This document shows positions 1-7,960 of a stretch of DNA of 64,000 nucleotides, piece after piece. Made by a program: the position numbers and the translations under genes. Positions within the stretch are counted from its first letter, which is position 1. Each line of letters opens with the position of its first letter. The notes beneath the pieces were generated by a model. That model made no database searches, was not told where the DNA came from, and saw nothing but the letters and a program-made list of their open reading frames with translations. Source of the stretch: an uncultured Phycisphaerales bacterium (lineage in GTDB: Bacteria; Planctomycetota; Phycisphaerae; WQYP01); assembly GCA_903845195.1 (NCBI GenBank), contig CAIMWO010000052.1, positions 1 to 64,000 of the forward strand, given 5' to 3'.

Positions 1-232
1 CTCCGCTCGTCGTCACGCGGACGCGGCGGGGCCTAGTAGACTCGATAGAAGAGGTCTTGAACATAGATATTCCCAAGATACAAGTTCACGGAGGACACGG
101 AGGAGAAGGGACAAGGGGTGACAGGGTGAGGGGGGAATGCGAGAGACGATGAAAGGGGGTTTTCGCGTTTGACATTCTGGCGTGAAGATTTTGTGACTCG
201 TTTGGCGGTGAATGCTTTGCGTCTGGCGCACG
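1..232. other. Non-coding left edge
   Basis: I see no supportable gene here. The stretch lies downstream of the broken minus-strand gene that ends at 233. It contains purine-rich runs but no convincing hairpin, tRNA or start site with a ribosome binding site. A gene to the left of the window could end here, but no frame looks protein-like. Confidence 0.4.
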
Positions 233-931
233 CTATTCGGCCGGCCCGCTGCCCAAGTTAGTTGTGGATGTTCCGTCATACCCGGTTTGCCAGAAGTACA
301 TGTCGATGAGCTTCATGAGCGGATAGTGGACTCCGGTTTGTTCCCGGATGCGGCGCTGCTCTTCGCGAAGCACAACGATGTTGTCGGCGCAAAACTGTCG
401 CGCCCGCCTAATGAAGCGCGTGTTGAGGCAAGAATACTTGAGACCTTGGCTCTTGAAACCGGCGACAAAATACCCATCGCACGCGGGCAAACATGCAAAT
501 GTGCCAAGGATGATTTTGGTTATCAAAGTGTCCGTTGGGGCTCCAAACTGCGAGTAGGCCTGCTTGATGGCTTGAATCGCCGACTCAATAACCGGAATGA
601 GGTGGGAGTCGCCATCATCCGAGCCAAATTCCGTTTTCCAGAGCGGCAGAAATTGGGGGACCGAGAGGCTGTCAATTACCCCCAAATGCGCGGTATATGC
701 GTACTGGAGGAGGAAAGCGGATCCTCGGTACATGCCCCAGCTTGCGAGGTAGAAGCCGAGTTGTAGTGCCGCCTCATCGCGCCGAGTAGCAATCCCAGCT
801 GGCGCGAACCCTCGGAAGTAGCCGTAGCAGTGCTCTCATGAGCGGTAACGCTGGTGTTCGCTGCCTTCCATTTCGCCGTGGTACTTGCGGATCTTCTGTT
901 GGATGCTCGTCAGTTTTGGTGGCTTTACCAT
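233..931 (-). pseudogene. Conserved hypothetical protein broken by an in-frame TGA
   Basis: Read on the minus strand, an ATG at 929-931 preceded by an AAGGGAG ribosome binding site opens a frame that runs to a TAG at 233-235, about 231 codons. It is interrupted only by a TGA at 836-838 (codon 32). Protein-like sequence continues on both sides without a frame change: a charged N-terminus (MVKPPKLTSIQQKIRKY), then RYRS-stop-EHCYGYF, then LASWGMYRGSAFLLQ. From memory of this widespread uncharacterised family the residue at the stop is usually Trp, so a TGG to TGA change is likely. The function is unknown. It may be a true pseudogene or a base error, and the downstream 200 codons appear intact. 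Confidence 0.6.
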
Positions 932-1108
932 GGCGTACTCCCTTGCTCAGTCCAAGGACCGAAAGACGATGCCCAATGATACCGACGAGAACATACGTAT
1001 GTCGGCTTTTGCGCGACGCGAGTGAATGTGGGGGGGCCCAGCGTGGCCACGGTAAGGTTAGTGTGTGCGAAGTCGAAAAATGAGTGGGGAGCTTATGAAG
1101 TGAGGTCA

Positions 1109-1153
1109 GATGGCATGTTCCTGGCACCGAGATTGTGCCAAGAACATGCCATC
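1109..1153. repeat. 19-bp inverted repeat (long hairpin)
   Basis: The left arm GATGGCATGTTCCTGGCAC (1109-1127) and the right arm (1135-1153) are reverse complements apart from one position that can form G-U in RNA. They are separated by a 7-nt loop. No T-run follows, so a classical terminator is unlikely. It could be a repetitive palindromic element or an mRNA-stabilising hairpin. Confidence 0.7.
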
Positions 1154-1230
1154 CGGCCGCGCGATGGCAAGGCGGAATGGGCGGTAGCTTGAGGTCGCAT
1201 CGTGGTCGCATCTGCGGCAACCGATTGGCA

Positions 1231-1251
1231 CCCGCCGACGGCGTCGGCGGG
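1231..1251. terminator. GC-rich hairpin upstream of araA
   Basis: CCCGCCGAC (1231-1239) pairs perfectly with GTCGGCGGG (1243-1251) across a 3-nt loop. Only a short CTTTAGGTT tract follows on the plus strand, so this is a weak terminator candidate. It could insulate the ara operon from transcription arriving from the left. The region from 1252 to 1399 should hold the ara promoter, but I could not identify convincing -35/-10 boxes or an operator. Confidence 0.35.
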
Positions 1252-1399
1252 CTTTAGGTTCTACCTATCAAGCTGACGCGCTCCCTAGGTTGGGGGAGAG
1301 TGGGAGGGCGTCTTGCCGGGGTGTGCGGGAGGCAGTATCTTGAGCGGTCTTAGGCTCGTTTCAAATTTTCTGATCCTCAAGTGAAATGTGAGAGTTGGT

Positions 1400-2914
1400 A
1401 TGAAGAACCTTGTTGCACCGGAAATCTGGTTTGTCACGGGCAGTCAGCATTTGTATGGTCCGGCGGCACTGAAGCAGGTGGCGTTGAATTCACAGCATAT
1501 CGTGGCGGCGTTGAATGAGGGGAAGACGTTGCCGCTGAAGGTGGTGTTTAAGCCGGTGTTGACGGGGCCGGATGAGATTCGGCAGTTGTGTCTGGATGCG
1601 AATCACACGGCGGGGTGTGCGGGGTTGGTGTTGTGGATGCACACGTTTTCGCCATCGAAAATGTGGATCGGGGGGTTGTCGAGTTTGCGCAAGCCGTTCT
1701 TGCATCTGCACACGCAGTTCAACCGCGATTTGCCGTGGGCGGACATCGATATGGATTTCATGAATCTCAACCAGGCGGCGCATGGCGACCGCGAGGCGGG
1801 GTTCATTCACACGCGGCTGCGGCTGAATCGCAAGGTGGTGGTGGGCCACTGGTCGGATGGGCAGACGCTGGGGCAGTTGGCGGCGTGGATGCGGGCGGTG
1901 CGCGGGTGGCATGACATGCAGGGGGCGAAGTTCGCGCGGTTCGGCGACAACATGCGTCAGGTGGCGGTGACGGAAGGCGACAAGGTGGCGGCGGAAGCGA
2001 AGTTTGGATATTCGGTGAACGGGTACGGCATCGGCGAGCTGGTGAAGTCGGTGGGCGAAGTGAGCGATGCGGCGGTGACGGCGCTGTGCAGCGAATATGA
2101 GAGCCGGTATACGGTGGCGAAGGAGCTGCGGAAGGGTGCGGAGCGGCATGAGTCGCTACGCGTGGGGGCGCGGATCGAGCTGGGATTGCGGGCGTTTCTG
2201 GAGGCGGGGGATTTCAAGGGATTCACGACGACGTTTGAGGACTTGGTGGGATTGCAGCAGTTGCCCGGGCTGGCGGTGCAGCGGTTGATGGCGGATGGTT
2301 ATGGCTTCGGCGCGGAGGGGGACTGGAAGACGGCGGCGCTGCTGCGAACGGTGAAGGTCATCGGGGCGGACCTCAAGGGCGGGACGTCGTTCATGGAGGA
2401 CTACACGTATCATCTGAATCCGAATGGGCATTTGGTGCTGGGGGCGCACATGCTGGAGATTTGCGAGAGCATTGCGGCGGGCAAGCCGTCGCTGGAGATT
2501 CATCCGCTGGGGATTGGTGGGAAGGAGGATCCGGTGCGGCTGGTGTTTGATACGCCGCCGGGACCGGCGATCAATGCGTCGCTGATCGATTTGGGGAATC
2601 GGTTCCGGTTGCTGGTGCATGAAGTGGATGTGGTGGCGCCGCCGCAGGCGTTGCCGAAGTTGCCGGTGGCGCGGGCGGTGTGGAAGAACCGTCCGGACTT
2701 CAAGACGGGATGTGCGGCGTGGATTTATGCCGGCGGGGCGCATCACACGGCGTTCAGCCAGGCGGTGACGACGGAGCACCTGGAGGATCTGGCGGAGATT
2801 TTGAATTTGGAACTGGTGGTCATCGACAATGACACCACGTTGCGTTCGTTCAAGCAGGACCTGCGAAACAACGAGCTTTATTATCACCTTGCGCCGGGCT
2901 TAGGCCGGCTCTGA
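1400..2914 (+). CDS. araA: L-arabinose isomerase
   Basis: Converts L-arabinose to L-ribulose, the first step of arabinose catabolism, in the cytoplasm with Mn2+. The protein has 504 residues (the E. coli enzyme has 500). The N-terminus carries the family sequence [12 protein letters not shown]. The C-terminal half shows [20 protein letters not shown] and VLGAHMLE, which hold the two metal-binding glutamates and a histidine, and GGAHHTAFS with the last metal-binding histidine. An in-frame GTG at 1388 exists, but the ATG at 1400 is preferred because GAGAG lies five bases upstream and it matches family N-termini. First gene of a three-gene operon; araB follows after 14 bases. No arabinose transporter or AraC-like regulator is adjacent, so uptake and control must be encoded elsewhere. 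Confidence 0.96.
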   Translation: MKNLVAPEIWFVTGSQHLYGPAALKQVALNSQHIVAALNEGKTLPLKVVFKPVLTGPDEIRQLCLDANHTAGCAGLVLWMHTFSPSKMWIGGLSSLRKPFLHLHTQFNRDLPWADIDMDFMNLNQAAHGDREAGFIHTRLRLNRKVVVGHWSDGQTLGQLAAWMRAVRGWHDMQGAKFARFGDNMRQVAVTEGDKVAAEAKFGYSVNGYGIGELVKSVGEVSDAAVTALCSEYESRYTVAKELRKGAERHESLRVGARIELGLRAFLEAGDFKGFTTTFEDLVGLQQLPGLAVQRLMADGYGFGAEGDWKTAALLRTVKVIGADLKGGTSFMEDYTYHLNPNGHLVLGAHMLEICESIAAGKPSLEIHPLGIGGKEDPVRLVFDTPPGPAINASLIDLGNRFRLLVHEVDVVAPPQALPKLPVARAVWKNRPDFKTGCAAWIYAGGAHHTAFSQAVTTEHLEDLAEILNLELVVIDNDTTLRSFKQDLRNNELYYHLAPGLGRL

Positions 2915-2928
2915 TCGGGAGATTTTTC

Positions 2929-4620
2929 ATGGCGTCGAAGTACACGATCGGCCTGGACTACGGGACGAACTCGGTGCGTGCGTTGCTGGTGGATGTGAGC
3001 AGCGGCGAGGAAGTGGCCAGCAGCGTGTGGAATTATGCGCACGGGCAGGCGGGGATCATTCTCGATGCGAAGGATCCGAACCTGGCGCGGCAGCATCCGG
3101 CGGATTACCTGGATGGGGCGGCGGCGACGATCAAGGATGTGCTGGCGCAGGCGGGGAAGCGCCAGGGGTTTGCGGCCGAGCAGGTGATTGCGGTGGGCGT
3201 GGACACGACGGGCAGCACGCCGATGCCGGTGGATGCGAGCGGTGCGCCGCTGGCGTTTGCGGCGGCATTCAAGGATGAGCCGGCGGCGATGGCGTGGTTG
3301 TGGAAGGATCACACGGGGCATGCGGAGGCGGAGGAGATCACGGCGCTGGCGGCGGGAATGCGGCCGCAGTTCTTGGCGAAGTGCGGGGGACGGTATTCGT
3401 CGGAATGGTTCTGGTCGAAGATTTTGCGCGCGGCGCGGGTGGCGCCGAAGGTGTTTGAGGCGGCGGCGACATGGGTGGAGATTGCGGATTGGATACCGGC
3501 GGCTTTGGCGGGGAACACTTCGCCGGAGAAGATGAAGCGGGGGATTTGTGCGGCGGGGCACAAGGCGATGTATCACACGGCGTGGAAGGGGTATCCGGAT
3601 GCGGAGTTTCTGGCGAAGCTGGATCCGCGATTGGCGCGGGTGCGGGCGAGTCTGCCGGAACGGGTGTACCAGGTTTCGGATGCGGCGGGGTCGCTGAGTG
3701 CGGAGTGGGCGGCGAAGACGGGATTGAAGGCGGGGATTGCGATTGCGGTGGGAGCGTTTGATGCGCATCTGGGGGCAGTGGGTTCGGGAATTGCGCCGGG
3801 GGTGCTGGTGAAGATCATCGGGACGTCGACGTGCGATTTGATGAGCGCGCCGATGACGCAGGAGTTGCCGGACATTCCGGGGCTGTGCGGGATTGTGCCG
3901 GGATCGATTCTGCCGAATTTTTATGGATTGGAAGCGGGGCAATCGGCGGTGGGCGATATTTTTAATTGGTTCGTCAACGTGGTGCAGCCGGGCGGGGAGA
4001 CGAAGGGATCGCATGAGGCGCTGACGGCGGCGGCGGCGGCGCTGCGGCCGGGGGAGAGCGGGCTGGTGAGCCTGGATTGGAACAATGGGAATCGCACGGT
4101 GCTGGTGGATCAGCGGCTGACCGGATTGATGGTGGGCATGACGCTGCACACGACGCCGGCGGAGATGTATCGGGCGCTGATCGAAGCGACGGCGTTCGGG
4201 GCGCGCGTGATCATGGAGCGTTTTGAAGAGTACGGGGTGAAGGTGGATCGGGTGGTGAACTGCGGGGGGATTTCGGCGAAGAATGCGGTGGCGATGCAGA
4301 TTTATGCCGACGCCATGGGACGTCCGGTGTCGATTGCCCGCAGTGCGCAGACGTGTGCGCTGGGATCGGCGATTGCGGCGGCGGTGGTGGCGGGGAAGGC
4401 GGCGGGCGGGTACGGGAATTTTGCTGAGGCGATTGGGGCGATGGCGGGCCAGCCATCGAAGACGTTCGAGGTGATACCGGCCAACGCGGCGGTTTACAAT
4501 CGGCTATACAAGGTATATCGGGCGCTGCATGATGCGCTGGGCATCCGCGACCACGAGGCCAAGCTGGGCGGGCTGATGAAAGAATTACTGGCGATCCGCG
4601 ATGAAGTAAGGGCGCACTGA
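2929..4620 (+). CDS. araB: Ribulokinase
   Basis: Phosphorylates L-ribulose to L-ribulose 5-phosphate with ATP. The 563-residue protein is a full-length FGGY-family kinase close to E. coli AraB (566 residues). The N-terminal phosphate-binding loop is GLDYGTNSVRALLVD, followed by GVDTTGSTPMPV. The C-terminal actin-like ATPase domain carries NCGGISAKNAVAMQIYADAM. A GGGAG ribosome binding site precedes the ATG. It lies between araA (14-base gap) and araD, with which its stop overlaps by one base (TGATG), so the three products are probably made together by translational coupling. The AraB family, rather than xylulokinase or glycerol kinase, is indicated by length and by gene context. Confidence 0.95.
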   Translation: MASKYTIGLDYGTNSVRALLVDVSSGEEVASSVWNYAHGQAGIILDAKDPNLARQHPADYLDGAAATIKDVLAQAGKRQGFAAEQVIAVGVDTTGSTPMPVDASGAPLAFAAAFKDEPAAMAWLWKDHTGHAEAEEITALAAGMRPQFLAKCGGRYSSEWFWSKILRAARVAPKVFEAAATWVEIADWIPAALAGNTSPEKMKRGICAAGHKAMYHTAWKGYPDAEFLAKLDPRLARVRASLPERVYQVSDAAGSLSAEWAAKTGLKAGIAIAVGAFDAHLGAVGSGIAPGVLVKIIGTSTCDLMSAPMTQELPDIPGLCGIVPGSILPNFYGLEAGQSAVGDIFNWFVNVVQPGGETKGSHEALTAAAAALRPGESGLVSLDWNNGNRTVLVDQRLTGLMVGMTLHTTPAEMYRALIEATAFGARVIMERFEEYGVKVDRVVNCGGISAKNAVAMQIYADAMGRPVSIARSAQTCALGSAIAAAVVAGKAAGGYGNFAEAIGAMAGQPSKTFEVIPANAAVYNRLYKVYRALHDALGIRDHEAKLGGLMKELLAIRDEVRAH

Positions 4621-5342
4621 TGAAATACGAAAAACTGCGGCAGGCGGTGTATGAAGCAAACGTGGGCATCGTGAAGGCGGGCCTGGTGGTGCTGACGTGG
4701 GGCAATGCCAGCGGGGTTGATCGCACGGCCGAGGACGGAGGCGAGGGAGGGGTGATGGGGATCAAGCCGAGCGGCGTGGAGTATGAGAAACTGACGCCGG
4801 CGGACATTGTGATTGTATCGCTGGCGACGGGGAAGGTGGTGGACGGGGCGGGGCGGCCATCGTCGGATACGCCGACGCATTGGCATCTGTACCGATCGTT
4901 TCCGAGCGTTGGCGGCGTGGTGCACACGCATTCGCTGTATGCGACGAGTTTTGCGCAGGCCCAGCGCGATTTGCCGTGTTTGGGGACGACGCATGCGGAT
5001 CATTTTTACGGCACAGTGCCGGTGACGCGGGCGATGACGGCGGAGGAAATCGCGACGGAGTATGAGTTGAACACGGGCAAGGTGATCGTCGAAACATTTC
5101 GCGAGAAGAAGATCGATGCGGCGCAGATTCCGGCGGTGCTGGTGGCCAGCCACGGGCCGTTTGCGTGGGGGACGGATGTGATGAAGGCGATGGAGAATGC
5201 GATTGTGCTGGAGTCGGTGGCGCGGATGCAGTTGCAGAGTTATCAGTTGAATGCGGGGGTGAAGGCGATTCCGGCGGCGCTGCTGGATAAGCATTATCTG
5301 CGGAAGCATGGGGCGAATGCGTATTACGGGCAGAAGAAGTGA
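4620..5342 (+). CDS. araD: L-ribulose-5-phosphate 4-epimerase
   Basis: Converts L-ribulose 5-phosphate to D-xylulose 5-phosphate, the entry point to the pentose phosphate pathway. The 240-residue protein is a class II aldolase/AraD family member of normal length (E. coli 231). It shows LTWGNASG, the substrate loop MGIKPSG, the zinc-binding HTHS pair near residue 103, the third histidine in the following GTTHADHF/SHGPF region, and VASHGPFAWG. The start overlaps the araB stop by one base. The transketolase gene about 2.6 kb downstream on the other strand would use its product. The neighbour on the right is convergent, 85 bases away. Confidence 0.95.
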   Translation: MKYEKLRQAVYEANVGIVKAGLVVLTWGNASGVDRTAEDGGEGGVMGIKPSGVEYEKLTPADIVIVSLATGKVVDGAGRPSSDTPTHWHLYRSFPSVGGVVHTHSLYATSFAQAQRDLPCLGTTHADHFYGTVPVTRAMTAEEIATEYELNTGKVIVETFREKKIDAAQIPAVLVASHGPFAWGTDVMKAMENAIVLESVARMQLQSYQLNAGVKAIPAALLDKHYLRKHGANAYYGQKK

Positions 5343-5427
5343 AACGAGGAATGATGAACGAGGAATGGGAGTTGCGCTGAAGGGAAGGCCTGGGGAATCG
5401 TATGCGAAGGGATGCGGGGTGGGGGGA

Positions 5428-6342
5428 TCAGCGGAAGCCGTAGACGACGCGTTGGTTGGGGACGCTGCCGAAGTTGTACCAGATTTTGCTGTCGGTGGTG
5501 CTTTGGCCGGAGATGGGGGAGAACAAGACGCGGCCATCGTTGTAGAGGGTATTCATGCCGGCCTTATGGCTCATGAGGGGCCGTTCTTCGGCGGCATTGG
5601 CGTAGTAGTCCCAATTTCTGGTGGTGTTATCGCAGTGGGTGACGTCGGCGTAGATGATTTTGTTGGGGGGATCGCACATATAGCCGGCGGCGAACCAGGA
5701 GTTGTTATTCCAATTGGCGTCATAAGTGCCGCCGCCGCTGTACCAGTGGGGATTGGTCGGATTACTGGCGGGGTAGGGATTGATCATGACATTTTTGCCG
5801 CGGTAGTTGTTGGCTTGGTAGCTATTGTTGCCGTCATCAAAGATCCAGCCGGGGGAATTGCCATTGGCATAGCTGTAGCCGATATCGCAGGCTGCGGTGG
5901 TGGGATGGGGGCGAGTGGGAGAATTGAATTGCCGGATAATGCCTTGAACGGTTCCGTTGATATCTTTGTAGTACAAGGAATATTCCTGGTTGGGGCAGAA
6001 GAGGACGCGCCAGTCGGAGAGGTAATTTCCGTCGAAGACGAGGGTGCTCAACTGGCTGACGGAGTAGGGGCCCATATAGGTATTGTGTATTCCGTAATAG
6101 CCAGTGCCCATGCCGCCGGTATCGCTGTTTGAGGCGGGAGCCATCGGATAGGACCCCTGATTATTCAAGGCGTACATGGTGACGGCATTATGGAGCTGGC
6201 GAAGGTTGGCGGTGCATTTGACGATTTGTCCGCGTTCTTCCACCGCGATGACGGCGTAGGCGAAGATCACCATCAGGAGCACGAGGATGCTCACAACGGT
6301 CAGCAGTTCGATCAGCGTAAATGCCCGACGACGAGTGGTCAT
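5428..6342 (-). CDS. Prepilin-type N-terminal cleavage/methylation domain protein
   Basis: A 304-residue protein with a short basic leader (MTTRRR) followed by AFTLIELLTVVSILVLL, the prepilin-peptidase motif with the conserved Glu at +5 and a hydrophobic alpha-1 helix. The remainder is a secreted domain rich in Asn, Tyr and Gly with few charges. Many planctomycetes carry large families of such pseudopilin-like (DUF1559-related) proteins, whose roles are mostly unknown. It follows a second prepilin gene by 57 bases on the same strand, so both are probably co-transcribed. A role in surface display, secretion or sugar-polymer handling is possible, given the adjacent arabinose operon, but unproven. 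Confidence 0.85.
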   Translation of the reverse strand: MTTRRRAFTLIELLTVVSILVLLMVIFAYAVIAVEERGQIVKCTANLRQLHNAVTMYALNNQGSYPMAPASNSDTGGMGTGYYGIHNTYMGPYSVSQLSTLVFDGNYLSDWRVLFCPNQEYSLYYKDINGTVQGIIRQFNSPTRPHPTTAACDIGYSYANGNSPGWIFDDGNNSYQANNYRGKNVMINPYPASNPTNPHWYSGGGTYDANWNNNSWFAAGYMCDPPNKIIYADVTHCDNTTRNWDYYANAAEERPLMSHKAGMNTLYNDGRVLFSPISGQSTTDSKIWYNFGSVPNQRVVYGFR

Positions 6343-6399
6343 GACGCGTCTTTTCCTATCAGCTCTTTCTATTTCTGACGCCGCTTGCGGCGCTTGTAC

Positions 6400-7506
6400 T
6401 CAGGACGGCATGAAATTCGTGGAGGTGGCGGACGGGATGAGAATGCTATCGGTGCAACTGCCTGGGGGTTGCTGGCCAAAGGCCTGGGTCGGATCAGCAT
6501 AGCTGGATTGATCCGGGCAACTGTTGCCGGAGCCATCGGGGTTGGGCAGTGCGCGGGTGTAGATGTTGTCGCGGTTGGCGCCGGCGAAGGGGTTGTCGCA
6601 CCATTCGACATGGCCGTCGGCGTAGGCGACGTTCTGGCCAATTTTGTTGTGATTGAGGCTGTTGCCCTGCTTGATGAGGAGAGAGGAGGAATTCACGGTG
6701 AGCGTGGTGAGGATGGGGTTGCCGGAATTGAGATCGGCGGCAAAGGCGAGATCGGGCCGCATGCGTGCGTTGTAGACGTATCCGTAGACTTGGGCGGATT
6801 GGATGCCGGCGTTGACGGGGTTTGTGGGATCCCAGGTTTCGGAGGGGTAGGGGTTAGCCATGCTGTAGGAAAGATTCTGGTGACTGGTGAAGTTGCTGCG
6901 CCAGGCGCCGTTGGAGTCACGTTTGTTGTTGTCGGGGTAGCCGGTGTGGGAACGGATGCGATTGGGTTCGAAGGCATCGGGGTAATATCCCGACGCGCTG
7001 GGGCAGACGAATTGTTTGGGGCTCATGCGGCCCATTTTGATGAGGAGGAACATCGCTGCGGTGACGTCGTTGGTCGCCGGGGAATTGGCTTCGGATCCGC
7101 CAGTGACGGCAATGGAACAGGAGGAGGGAACGGAGGGATAGCCGCGGGCGCAGGTGAAGGCGACAGTGACCGTGTGGTAGGTGGAGAAGACGGATGCGGA
7201 AGCGGTTTCCACGGCGGAATAGACACCGCCGCCAGCCGTGAGAGTTTGATACGCGGACTTGGTGCGGGGGTACTCGCGGAATTCCGCGTTGTATTGCCGC
7301 ACCTGCTGGAGGAAGGCGCGCAGATTGGTTGCGCAATAGGCGCGTCGGCTGGTTTCGCGGGCGCGGATGAGGACGGGAAGCATGAATGAGATCAGTATGG
7401 CGATGATGGCGGCAACGACGAGGAGTTCGATCATGGTGAAGGCCGGTGGCGCGGCGGCGGGGCGCGATTTATGGATAGTGATGGATGGTTGGCGGAACGG
7501 CAACAT
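6400..7506 (-). CDS. Prepilin-type N-terminal cleavage/methylation domain protein
   Basis: A 368-residue protein with an unusually long leader (about 21 residues, MLPFRQPSITIHKSRPAAAPP) before AFTMIELLVVAAIIAILISF, a type IV prepilin cleavage/methylation motif and transmembrane helix. The body (RARETSRRAYCATNLRAF and onward) resembles planctomycete DUF1559-like pseudopilins, in which the alpha-1 helix is followed by CxxNLR. It ends with a low-complexity Ser/Thr/Pro tail. It is the first gene of a two-gene minus-strand unit and its promoter must lie in the AT-rich region 7507-7720. The two prepilins are not close copies of each other. Confidence 0.85.
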   Translation of the reverse strand: MLPFRQPSITIHKSRPAAAPPAFTMIELLVVAAIIAILISFMLPVLIRARETSRRAYCATNLRAFLQQVRQYNAEFREYPRTKSAYQTLTAGGGVYSAVETASASVFSTYHTVTVAFTCARGYPSVPSSCSIAVTGGSEANSPATNDVTAAMFLLIKMGRMSPKQFVCPSASGYYPDAFEPNRIRSHTGYPDNNKRDSNGAWRSNFTSHQNLSYSMANPYPSETWDPTNPVNAGIQSAQVYGYVYNARMRPDLAFAADLNSGNPILTTLTVNSSSLLIKQGNSLNHNKIGQNVAYADGHVEWCDNPFAGANRDNIYTRALPNPDGSGNSCPDQSSYADPTQAFGQQPPGSCTDSILIPSATSTNFMPS

Positions 7507-7900
7507 AACGATCCATTAACTGGTGGAACAAGATTGCACTATGCGCGTACCAAGCCGCTGGGTTACGAAGGGAGGGCGTCTGAAAGTTCTTGGCCGCCAA
7601 GATCAGTATACTAACAATAATTCCATTTTCTAAGTGTAATCTGGAATTATTTGAATCTATTTTCGTAAATATTTGTAAATACGATGGTTATATTTGTATG
7701 GTTTGTTTGGGAATGATATATCGCAATTTGCGCGGGTGGCGGCGGGGACGGCTTTTGTTGCATCGCCTACCGTACCTTTAGGTGGGTAATTCGGCACCCG
7801 GTTGTTGCTCGTCAGAGCGGCTTGAATCTTGCCTTCATCACTGGTCGTTGGAAAGAGGATTGGCACTCCCGGAGCCATTTTCGGCGTGTGCAGAAATAGA
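7507..7900. promoter_or_regulatory. AT-rich intergenic region upstream of the prepilin genes
   Basis: This stretch without a convincing gene is much richer in A/T between 7590 and 7720 than anything else in the first 49 kb. It contains an imperfect tandem repeat, TTCGTAAATA (7662-7671) then TTTGTAAATA (7672-7681). On the minus strand TAGTATACTG near 7605-7615 resembles an extended -10 box for the prepilin pair, though no good -35 is visible. An 83-codon minus-strand frame at 7657-7908 exists but lacks a ribosome binding site and crosses the AT-rich part, so I do not call it. Confidence 0.4.
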
Positions 7901-7902
7901 AG

Positions 7903-7925
7903 GAGCATGGCGGGGGGCCATGCTC
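7903..7925 (-). terminator. Hairpin terminator downstream of transketolase
   Basis: GAGCATGGC (7903-7911) and GCCATGCTC (7917-7925) form a perfect 9-bp stem with a 5-nt loop. On the minus strand it lies about 35 bases after the transketolase stop and is followed by CTTCTATTTCTG, a moderate T-rich tract. It is a plausible intrinsic terminator. Confidence 0.65.
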
Positions 7926-7960
7926 TTTCTGGTCATTACAGTTCTGCGATGGGGGAATTT

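Noticed and set aside
836-838. TGA read as selenocysteine
   Set aside because: No SECIS-like hairpin directly follows, and the family residue at this site is more likely Trp than Cys. A mutation is simpler.
774-1220. A 148-codon minus-strand open frame opposite the hairpin region
   Set aside because: It covers the 19-bp hairpin, has no ribosome binding site and its Arg/His/Pro-rich translation looks like a high-GC artefact. The genuine broken gene uses another frame.
7657-7908. An 83-codon minus-strand frame in the gap before the prepilin genes
   Set aside because: It overlaps the transketolase terminator at its start, lacks a ribosome binding site and crosses a strongly AT-rich patch.
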